A stretch of DNA of 10,939 bases, from assembly GCA_018817545.1 (NCBI GenBank), contig JAHITL010000022.1, positions 1 through 10,939 of the forward strand. The letters run 5' to 3'. A program made the translations under genes and the position numbers. The stretch comes from Patescibacteria group bacterium. GTDB lineage: Bacteria; Patescibacteriota; Patescibacteriia; Patescibacteriales; GWC2-42-12. Numbering within the stretch: the stretch's first letter is position 1; every line of letters starts with the position of its first letter. Shown here piece by piece: positions 6,434 to 10,939 of the stretch. Under the pieces are notes generated by a model that was not told where the DNA came from, searched no databases, and saw only the letters and a program-made list of their open reading frames with translations.

Positions 6434-6682
6434 ATGGATAGTGAAAAAAAAGTTATAAAAAGAGTTTTTAACGGAGTAGTTGCTAGCGATAAAATGGATA
6501 AAACTATTGTTGTATTGGTTAGTCGCGTTAAAATTCACCCTAGATATAAAAAAAGATATACAGTAAGTAAAAAATATAAAGTTCACGATGAGAAGAATCA
6601 GTACAAAGAAGGTGATAAAGTATCTTTTGTTGAGACAAGACCAATAAGTAAGGATAAAAAATGGAAAGTTTTAGTTAGTTAA
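6434..6682 (+). CDS. rpsQ: Small ribosomal subunit protein uS17 (S17)
   Basis: Primary 16S rRNA-binding protein of the 30S body, an OB fold. It has 82 residues, the usual length. Family motifs are [18 protein letters not shown] (12-29), [19 protein letters not shown] (35-53), [20 protein letters not shown]. The start is set by the short N-terminal [10 protein letters not shown] before the first strand. It follows rpmC by 14 bases. An 80-base repetitive spacer separates it from rplN, so this is the junction between the S10 and spc parts of the cluster. I see no good promoter or terminator at that junction, so co-transcription is likely. Confidence 0.98.
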   Translation: MDSEKKVIKRVFNGVVASDKMDKTIVVLVSRVKIHPRYKKRYTVSKKYKVHDEKNQYKEGDKVSFVETRPISKDKKWKVLVS

Positions 6683-6730
6683 AAGTTTATAAAGTCTGTA
6701 AAGTTGAAAGTTCATAAAGTTAAAAGGGTA
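6682..6730 (+). repeat. AAAGT-phased repeat, units of 7 and 9 bases, between rpsQ and rplN
   Basis: The word AAAGT (or AAAG) starts at 6682, 6691, 6700, 6707, 6716 and 6723, giving steps of 9, 9, 7, 9 and 7. The units share AAAGTT with variable ends TAT, CTGT, G, CAT and A. This is the same word as in the arrays at 2956, 8265 and 9309. Confidence 0.6.
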
Positions 6731-6762
6731 TAAAAAAAATTTAAAAATATTTAAATTAATTT

Positions 6763-7134
6763 ATGATACAAGTACAAACAATATTAAATGTAGCAGATAA
6801 TACTGGAGCCAAAAAGGTTATGTGTATTCGGGTTTTAGGTGGCTATAAAAAACGCTATGCAAGAGTTGGTGAAATTATTACGGCAGCAGTTAAAAAGGCA
6901 ACGCCACGAGCTGTTATTAAAAAAGGTGATGTGGTTAGAGCAGTAATAGTTAGAACTAAAAAAGAGATTAGGCGATCAGATGGTGTTTGTTTGCGCTTTG
7001 ATGAGAACGCTTGTGTTATTATTGATAAAGAAAAAAAAGAATTTAAGGGTTCAAGAATTTTTGGTCCAATAGCTAGGGAAGTTAAATTAGCAGGATTTAC
7101 TAAAATTGCTTCATTAGCTCCTGATGTATTATAA
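6763..7134 (+). CDS. rplN: Large ribosomal subunit protein uL14 (L14)
   Basis: Forms intersubunit bridges and is the docking site of the silencing factor RsfS. At 123 residues it is the standard length. Signatures: [18 protein letters not shown] (10-27), [29 protein letters not shown] segment (here [20 protein letters not shown]), and the ending [14 protein letters not shown] with IASLAPDVL. The start MIQVQT is the family start. It is first of the spc set, followed by rplX after 15 bases. Confidence 0.99.
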   Translation: MIQVQTILNVADNTGAKKVMCIRVLGGYKKRYARVGEIITAAVKKATPRAVIKKGDVVRAVIVRTKKEIRRSDGVCLRFDENACVIIDKEKKEFKGSRIFGPIAREVKLAGFTKIASLAPDVL

Positions 7135-7149
7135 ATTATTAATTTTTAT

Positions 7150-7482
7150 ATGACTATAAAAAAAGGTGATAAAGTAAAAATATTAGCTGGTAAAGATAAG
7201 GGAAAAATTGGAAAAGTTTTGCAGATTTTTCCTGAGAGAAATCGCGCTAGTGTTGAAGGTTTAAATTTATTGATAAAACATATGCGACCAAGCAAGCAGG
7301 GAGAAAAAGGTCAAAGAATTGAATTTCCTGCTCCAATAAATTTATCCAATCTTATTTTAGTTTGTCCTAAGTGCGATAAACTTACCAGAGCTAGTCATAA
7401 AAATATAGAAGTTGCTAAAAATGAACAGAAGATAATGCAAAAAATTAGAATGTGTAAAAAATGTCAACAGCCGATAGATTAA
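7150..7482 (+). CDS. rplX: Large ribosomal subunit protein uL24 (L24) with C-terminal zinc-ribbon cysteines
   Basis: Early assembly protein of the 50S subunit, near the tunnel exit. It has 110 residues. The KOW motif is KKGDKVKILAGKDKGKIGKV (4-23), followed by GLNLLIKHMRPS (37-48) and EFPAPINLSNLILVCPKC. Two Cys pairs, C72-x2-C75 and C102-x2-C105, can bind zinc; this form occurs in many bacteria but E. coli L24 lacks it. The segment between the pairs (76-101) is longer and more basic than I would expect, with NEQKIMQKIRM. It ends QQPID. Confidence 0.98.
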   Translation: MTIKKGDKVKILAGKDKGKIGKVLQIFPERNRASVEGLNLLIKHMRPSKQGEKGQRIEFPAPINLSNLILVCPKCDKLTRASHKNIEVAKNEQKIMQKIRMCKKCQQPID

Positions 7483-7510
7483 AATAAATAAGATAAATAA
7501 GATAAATAAG
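7483..7510 (+). repeat. Nine-base tandem repeat (GATAAATAA) between rplX and rplE
   Basis: AATAAATAA (7483-7491) is followed by two perfect GATAAATAA units (7492-7500, 7501-7509). The array starts immediately after the rplX stop and ends five bases before the rplE ATG, occupying nearly the whole spacer. Period is 9, unlike the period-7 arrays elsewhere. Confidence 0.75.
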
Positions 7511-7514
7511 AAAT

Positions 7515-8054
7515 ATGAGATTACAAGAACTATATAAAAAAGAAATAGCGCCGAAGATGAAAGAAAAATTCGGTTATAAAAATAATTTATCAATTCCTAA
7601 ATTATCTAAGGTGGTGATTAACGTTGGAGTTGGTCGTAATGCAAAAGATAAAAATTTTGTTGATAAGGTGGCAAACGGTTTAGCTGCTATTAGTGGACAA
7701 AGACCAGTATTAGTTAAGGCGAGAAAATCGATTTCAGCTTTTAAAGTTAGAGAAGGGATGATTATTGGCGTAATGGTTACTTTAAGAAATAAGAGAATGT
7801 ATGATTTTATTGATAAATTAGTAAATATTACTTTTCCACGTATTAGAGATTTTCGTGGTATTAGTCAAAAGCAAATTGATCAGCAAGGAAATTTATCAGT
7901 AGGATTTAAAGAAAATTTAGCATTTCCTGAAATGAAAGTTGATGAAATTGATAATTTGTATGGGATAGAAGTTTGTCTTAGCACTACTGCTAAAACAAAT
8001 GAAGAAGGTAGAGTGCTATTTAAATTATTGGGTTTTCCTTTTGTTAATGATTAA
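7515..8054 (+). CDS. rplE: Large ribosomal subunit protein uL5 (L5)
   Basis: Binds 5S rRNA and the P-site tRNA elbow in the central protuberance. The 179-residue product is of normal length. Seen in order: RLQELYKKEIAPKMKEKFGY, IPKLSKVVINVGVG (29-42), ISGQRPVLVKARKSISAFKVREG (59-81), VTLRNKRMYDFIDKLVNI, FPRIRDFRGI (110-119), and the ending VCLSTTAKTNEEGRVLFKLL with GFPF. No tails. It is preceded by a nine-base tandem repeat rather than a Shine-Dalgarno site and is followed by rpsN after 15 bases. Confidence 0.99.
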   Translation: MRLQELYKKEIAPKMKEKFGYKNNLSIPKLSKVVINVGVGRNAKDKNFVDKVANGLAAISGQRPVLVKARKSISAFKVREGMIIGVMVTLRNKRMYDFIDKLVNITFPRIRDFRGISQKQIDQQGNLSVGFKENLAFPEMKVDEIDNLYGIEVCLSTTAKTNEEGRVLFKLLGFPFVND

Positions 8055-8069
8055 TTAATATTTTTTTAT

Positions 8070-8255
8070 ATGCCAAGAAAAGCGTTAATAGAAAAAGCTA
8101 AGAAAAAGCCAAAATATTCTACAAGAATTATTAGACGTTGTTGGCGTTGTGGTCGCAACCATGGTTATATGAGAGATTTTGGTTTGTGCAGAATTTGTTT
8201 TAGAGAATTAGCTAATAATACTGATATTCCAGGTATTACTAAGTCGTCCTGGTAA
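8070..8255 (+). CDS. rpsN: Small ribosomal subunit protein uS14, zinc-binding type
   Basis: Head protein of the 30S subunit. At 61 residues it is the short, zinc-binding form (S14 type Z). The four ligands are C24, C27, C40 and C43 in CWRCGRNHGYMRDFGLCRIC. It starts MPRKALIEKAKKKPKYSTR and ends PGITKSSW, the normal C-terminus. The zinc-free long paralogue used under zinc limitation by some bacteria is not in the window. It stands between rplE and rpsH as usual; the 76 bases after it carry a clean heptamer array. Confidence 0.99.
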   Translation: MPRKALIEKAKKKPKYSTRIIRRCWRCGRNHGYMRDFGLCRICFRELANNTDIPGITKSSW

Positions 8256-8264
8256 GGAACTAGA

Positions 8265-8306
8265 GTTAAAAGTAAAAAGTAAAAAGTAAAAAGTTAAAAG
8301 TTAAAT
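8265..8306 (+). repeat. Clean heptamer array (GTWAAAA) between rpsN and rpsH
   Basis: GT recurs at 8265, 8272, 8279, 8286, 8293 and 8300, an exact period of 7 over six units. The units are GTTAAAA, then GTAAAAA three times, then GTTAAAA and GTTAAAT. This is the most regular array in the window. It is followed by about 25 bases of near-pure A/T leading to the rpsH ATG. Confidence 0.85.
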
Positions 8307-8331
8307 TTTAAATTATAAATCTAAATTATAT

Positions 8332-8745
8332 ATGACAGATCCAATAGCAGACATGCTAACAAGAATTAGAAATGCTTCAGCAGTAGGAAAAGAAGCAATA
8401 GTTTTGCCAATGAGCAAAGTAAAATATGGCATTGCGCGTATTCTTGAACGCGAAGGTTGGGTAGGAGCGGTCGAAGTTATTAAGGTAAAAAGTAAAAAAA
8501 ATAATTCAGCTATTTTTGATGAATTAAAAATAGCTTTAAAATATAAAAAGAATGATCAATCTGTTATTACTTCAATAAAAAGAATTAGTAAGCCAGGTTT
8601 GAGAATTTATGCGAATAGAACAGAGTTGCCAAGAGTTTTAAATAATTTAGGAATGGCTATAATATCAACGTCTAATGGTTTAGTGACTAATAAAGAAGCA
8701 TTTAAGTTAGGTGTTGGCGGGGAAGTTATTTGTGAAATTTATTAA
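8332..8745 (+). CDS. rpsH: Small ribosomal subunit protein uS8 (S8)
   Basis: Binds the central domain of 16S rRNA; in E. coli it also represses the spc operon through a site near rplE. The 137-residue product is close to the usual 130. Motifs: MTDPIADMLTRIRNA (1-15), VLPMSKVKYGIARILEREGW, ISKPGLRIYANRTELP (86-101) and the C-terminal ISTSNGLVTNKEAFKLGVGG with EVICEIY. The start is fixed by MTDPIADML. No copy of its rRNA binding site was recognised by eye in the window, so S8 autoregulation cannot be asserted. Confidence 0.99.
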   Translation: MTDPIADMLTRIRNASAVGKEAIVLPMSKVKYGIARILEREGWVGAVEVIKVKSKKNNSAIFDELKIALKYKKNDQSVITSIKRISKPGLRIYANRTELPRVLNNLGMAIISTSNGLVTNKEAFKLGVGGEVICEIY

Positions 8746-8759
8746 TTATTATTTTTTTT

Positions 8760-9308
8760 ATGTCTAGAATAGGAAAATTACCAATTGAAATATTAGCAGG
8801 TACTCAAGTAAAAGTTGAGAAGGGCTTTGTAATTGTCAATGGACCCAAAGGAGAATTGAAGGAAAAATTACATCCTTTAATTAATGTTGTAATTAATGAT
8901 AAAGAAATAATTGTTACGCCTATTGGTGAAGGAAAGCAACAAATGTCTTTGTGGGGATTATTCCGTAGTTTGATAAAAAATATGGTTATTGGTGTTAATG
9001 AAGGTTATGAGAAAAAATTAGAAATTAATGGAGTTGGTTATAGAGCAGCGATTAGCGATAATAAATTAACATTGAATCTTGGTTATTCTAATCCTGTAAT
9101 TTATGAATTGCCTGTTGGTATTGAGGCTAAGGTTGAAGCTAATACTATAACTATTTCTGGTATTAATAAATATTTGGTTGGTGAAATATCGGCGCAAATC
9201 AGAAGAAAAAGACCGCCAGAGCCTTATAAAGGCAAGGGAATAAAGTATAAAGAAGAGGTTATTAGACGTAAGGCTGGAAAAACTGCAGGAAAAGGAGAGA
9301 AGAAATAG
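8760..9308 (+). CDS. rplF: Large ribosomal subunit protein uL6 (L6)
   Basis: Two-domain protein near the GTPase-associated region of the 50S subunit. It has 182 residues, the usual length. Family features are MSRIGKLPIEI at the start, VNGPKGEL in the first domain, GVNEGYEKKLEINGVGYRA (78-96), LNLGYSNPV, ISGINKYLVGEISAQIRRKR and PPEPYKGKGIKY. It ends in a basic stretch with GKTAGKGEKK. The stop is TAG. It is 14 bases after rpsH; the 70-base spacer after it holds two adjoining heptamer arrays. Confidence 0.99.
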   Translation: MSRIGKLPIEILAGTQVKVEKGFVIVNGPKGELKEKLHPLINVVINDKEIIVTPIGEGKQQMSLWGLFRSLIKNMVIGVNEGYEKKLEINGVGYRAAISDNKLTLNLGYSNPVIYELPVGIEAKVEANTITISGINKYLVGEISAQIRRKRPPEPYKGKGIKYKEEVIRRKAGKTAGKGEKK

Positions 9309-9371
9309 AAAGTTAAAAGTTAAAAGTTAAAAGTAAAAAAGTCAAAATACAAAATACAAAATACAAAATAT
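9309..9371 (+). repeat. Two abutting heptamer arrays between rplF and rplR
   Basis: GT recurs at 9312, 9319, 9326 and 9333 (period 7, AGTTAAA units). After one 8-base step, TAC/TAT recurs at 9348, 9355, 9362 and 9369 (period 7, AAAATAC units). The second unit is a rotation of AAATACA, which is the complement of units in the left array at 4831. The change of unit in mid-spacer suggests two separate expansion events. Confidence 0.85.
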
Positions 9372-9378
9372 AAATTTT

Positions 9379-9732
9379 ATGAATAAGCAAAAAGAAAAAC
9401 AATCAAAAAGAGTTAGACGTCAGCATAAAATTCGGATTAAAATAACTGGAACTGCAGAAAGACCAAGATTAAGTGTCTTTAGGTCTAATAAAGGAATGCA
9501 GGCACAGTTGATTGATGATTTAGTTGGAAAAACTTTAGCTGGTGTTGATATTAAAGAAATAAAAAGTGTTGGACAAAAAACACAAAAAAGTTTTGAGCTT
9601 GGCAAATTATTGGCGACTAAAGCTGTTACTAAAAGTATTAGTAAAGTTGTTTTTGATAGAGGTGGTTATAAATATCATGGACGAATTAAAGCTTTGGCTG
9701 ATGGCGCCAGAGAAGGCGGTTTAAATTTTTAA
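9379..9732 (+). CDS. rplR: Large ribosomal subunit protein uL18 (L18)
   Basis: Binds 5S rRNA with uL5 in the central protuberance. It has 117 residues, matching the family. The basic N-terminus KQSKRVRRQHKIRIKI is followed by GTAERPRLSVFRSNKGMQAQ (24-43), DLVGKTLAGVD, and the ending VVFDRGGYKYHGRIKALADG with AREGGLNF. The start MNKQKEKQ is the only ATG consistent with the family length. It is followed by a 113-base spacer with a GC-rich hairpin. Confidence 0.99.
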   Translation: MNKQKEKQSKRVRRQHKIRIKITGTAERPRLSVFRSNKGMQAQLIDDLVGKTLAGVDIKEIKSVGQKTQKSFELGKLLATKAVTKSISKVVFDRGGYKYHGRIKALADGAREGGLNF

Positions 9733-9792
9733 AAGAAAAAAATAGTTAAATTTTGCGATACTGTAAAAAATAAATAATTATTTAGATATTAA

Positions 9793-9809
9793 TCCCGCAT
9801 ATTGCGGGA
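9793..9809 (+). other. GC-rich hairpin between rplR and rpsE
   Basis: TCCCGCA (9793-9799) pairs perfectly with TGCGGGA (9803-9809) around a three-base TAT loop. It is the most GC-rich short stem in the window and stands in near-pure A/T DNA. It is followed by As, not Ts, on the + strand, so it is not an intrinsic terminator in the direction of transcription. Read from the other strand, the Ts precede the stem. It may be an RNA-processing, stabilising or protein-binding element. Confidence 0.6.
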
Positions 9810-9845
9810 AAAAATTACAAAATTAAAAATTAAAAATTTTAGTAT

Positions 9846-10499
9846 ATGGTAGAAGCGAAAAAACAAAATAATCAAATTTCTAATAAAACAAATTCAGTTG
9901 CAACTAATAATAATCAGCGACAAGCTGGGAGAGGGGGTAATAGCAGAGGTTTTGCAGGTAGAGGAAGAGGTGAAGCAGGCAGAGGAGAAGAAAAGCAGGA
10001 TGAATTTGAACAAAAGGTTATTGATTTAGCTAGAGTAACTAGAGTAATGGCTGGTGGAAAAAGAATGCGTTTTAGAGCATGTATTGCTATTGGTAATAAA
10101 AAAGGTAGAGTGGCTATTGGTTTAGCAAAAGGAGCTGATGTAACAATTGCTGTAACTAAAGCTGTCAATAAAGCTAAGAAAAATTTTGTAGATGTTCCAA
10201 TAGTTAATGACACTATACCGCATGAAATTAGACAAAAATATGGAGCAGCTAGAATTTTATTTAGACCAGCTAAGATGGGTCGTGGTATTATTGCTGGTGG
10301 CGCAGTTAGAATTATTTTAGAATTAACAGGAATTAAAAATGTTACTAGTAAAATTTTAGGAACTAATAATAAGATGAATAATGTGAAATGCACCATTCTA
10401 GCTTTGCAAAATTTACAACGTCCAGAAATTAAGAAAAAAATTAATAGTAGAACTGAATTAACAGAAAAAAATAGTTTAGTTGAAGATAAAATAAATTAA
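9846..10499 (+). CDS. rpsE: Small ribosomal subunit protein uS5 (S5) with RG-rich N-terminal tail
   Basis: Lies at the mRNA entry and acts in decoding fidelity. Length is 217 residues against about 166 in E. coli. The core begins near residue 52: DEFEQKVIDLARVTRVMAGG (52-71), KRMRFRACIAIGNKKGRVAI, GLAKGADV (92-99), then IPHEIRQKYGAARILFRPA (124-142) and GRGIIAGGAVRIILEL. The first ~50 residues are Asn/Gln-rich, then carry an RG/RGG-like stretch GRGGNSRGFAGRGRGEAGRG (28-47). The C-terminus (about 196-217) is a further Lys/Glu-rich tail. The N-terminal extension is in frame from the ATG at 9846, and its codon use matches the neighbours. rplO begins 11 bases after its stop; rpmD is absent. Confidence 0.98.
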   Translation: MVEAKKQNNQISNKTNSVATNNNQRQAGRGGNSRGFAGRGRGEAGRGEEKQDEFEQKVIDLARVTRVMAGGKRMRFRACIAIGNKKGRVAIGLAKGADVTIAVTKAVNKAKKNFVDVPIVNDTIPHEIRQKYGAARILFRPAKMGRGIIAGGAVRIILELTGIKNVTSKILGTNNKMNNVKCTILALQNLQRPEIKKKINSRTELTEKNSLVEDKIN

Positions 10500-10510
10500 T
10501 TTCAATATTT

Positions 10511-10939
10511 ATGGAATTATCATTACATACATTAAAATCAGTGCATGGTGTGATTAAAAAAAAGAAACGAGTAGGTCGTGGGAATGCTTCTGGTCATGGA
10601 ACTTACAGCGCTCGCGGTCAAAAAGGTCAGAAATCTCGAACTGGCGGTAAAAATAATCTAAAAAGATTAGGGTTTAAAAGCACATTGGCTAGTTTGCCAA
10701 AAAATAGAGGTTTTAAATCAATTCAGCCAAAAAATCAAGTGATAAATTTATCTGATCTTAATAAGTTTTTTAAAGATGGAGCAGAAATTAATGCTACCAG
10801 TTTATCAAAGTGTTGTTTAATTAACGAGATAAAGTTGCCTATAAAAATTTTGGCTAATGGTGAGCTTAAGTTGAAAGATTTAAAATTTAAAGGCATTAAG
10901 GTAAGCAAGACTGTTAAAGAGCAGATTGAAAAAATGGGC
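10511..10939 (+). CDS. rplO: Large ribosomal subunit protein uL15 (L15), 3' end cut by the window
   Basis: Late-assembling 50S protein that contacts 23S rRNA. The 143 codons present are open to the last base with no stop, so the gene is truncated by the window edge, not broken. Visible features: MELSLHTLKSVHGVIKKKKR, then VGRGNASGHGTYSARGQKGQ and KSRTGG (the family's GRGxGSGxGKTxGRGxKGQ..R.G glycine-rich stretch), then GFKSTLASLPKNRGF. The C-terminal half has ILANGELKLKDLKFKGIKVS. uL15 is normally about 145-150 residues, so only a few codons are missing. secY usually comes next. Confidence 0.97.
   Translation, partial: MELSLHTLKSVHGVIKKKKRVGRGNASGHGTYSARGQKGQKSRTGGKNNLKRLGFKSTLASLPKNRGFKSIQPKNQVINLSDLNKFFKDGAEINATSLSKCCLINEIKLPIKILANGELKLKDLKFKGIKVSKTVKEQIEKMG

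Noticed and set aside
4831..9371. CRISPR arrays from the recurring repeats
   Set aside because: The units are 7-9 bases with no unique spacers and no cas genes; they are simple tandem repeats.
9793..9809. Intrinsic terminator after rplR
   Set aside because: The stem is followed by As rather than Ts on the transcribed strand.
9914..10396. A 160-codon open frame on the minus strand opposite rpsE
   Set aside because: It is antisense to a certain gene, its hydrophobic and Pro-rich composition is what the complement of a Lys/Gly/Arg-rich gene produces, and it has no independent support.
158..10939. Alternative genetic code (TGA as Gly or Trp)
   Set aside because: No in-frame TGA occurs, TGG and GGN are used for Trp and Gly, and all proteins read normally with the standard bacterial code.

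Overview
The window is one continuous, single-strand run of ribosomal protein genes: the S10 operon followed by the spc operon. The order is rpsJ-rplC-rplD-rplW-rplB-rpsS-rplV-rpsC-rplP-rpmC-rpsQ-rplN-rplX-rplE-rpsN-rpsH-rplF-rplR-rpsE-rplO, and rplO runs off the right edge. Everything real is on the + strand. I found no credible minus-strand gene, tRNA, rRNA, CRISPR array or intact mobile element.

The organism is most likely a member of the Candidate Phyla Radiation (Patescibacteria), plausibly a Parcubacteria-type lineage; the class is inference. The DNA is very AT-rich. rpmD (uL30) is missing from its usual place between rpsE and rplO, where only 11 bases remain. Several proteins carry long Lys/Glu-rich extensions (uL3, uL4, uL22, uL23, uS5). 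S14 is the short zinc type. No gene has a recognisable Shine-Dalgarno sequence. A fragment of a four-helix-bundle (23S rRNA intervening-sequence-type) gene sits inside the operon.

Layout. Bases 1-157: upstream region with a good sigma-70-like promoter and a small GNRA hairpin. 158-523: rpsJ. 524-900: a 377-base gap that is not ordinary spacer. It holds a terminator-like hairpin, a GC-richer island of consecutive stem-loops ending in a second intrinsic terminator, then a 21-bp inverted repeat just before rplC. 901-4826: rplC to rplV. 4827-5028: a 202-base gap with the degraded four-helix-bundle fragment between inverted heptamer arrays. 5029-10499: rpsC to rpsE. 10511 to the end: rplO.

Spacers fall into two classes. 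Many are a compact 4-32 bases of almost pure A/T. The others are 49-202 bases, and most of these hold short tandem repeats, usually of period 7. The genes together encode the peptidyl-transferase neighbourhood (uL2, uL3, uL4, uL16), the polypeptide exit tunnel and its rim (uL4, uL22, uL23, uL24, uL29), the 5S RNA/central protuberance proteins (uL5, uL18), and the head and decoding-side proteins of the small subunit (uS3, uS5, uS8, uS10, uS14, uS17, uS19).

The parts most worth a second look are the structured segment between rpsJ and rplC, the four-helix-bundle remnant with its inverted repeats, the heptamer families, and the near-invariant T before the start codon (19 of 20 genes) in place of Shine-Dalgarno sites.
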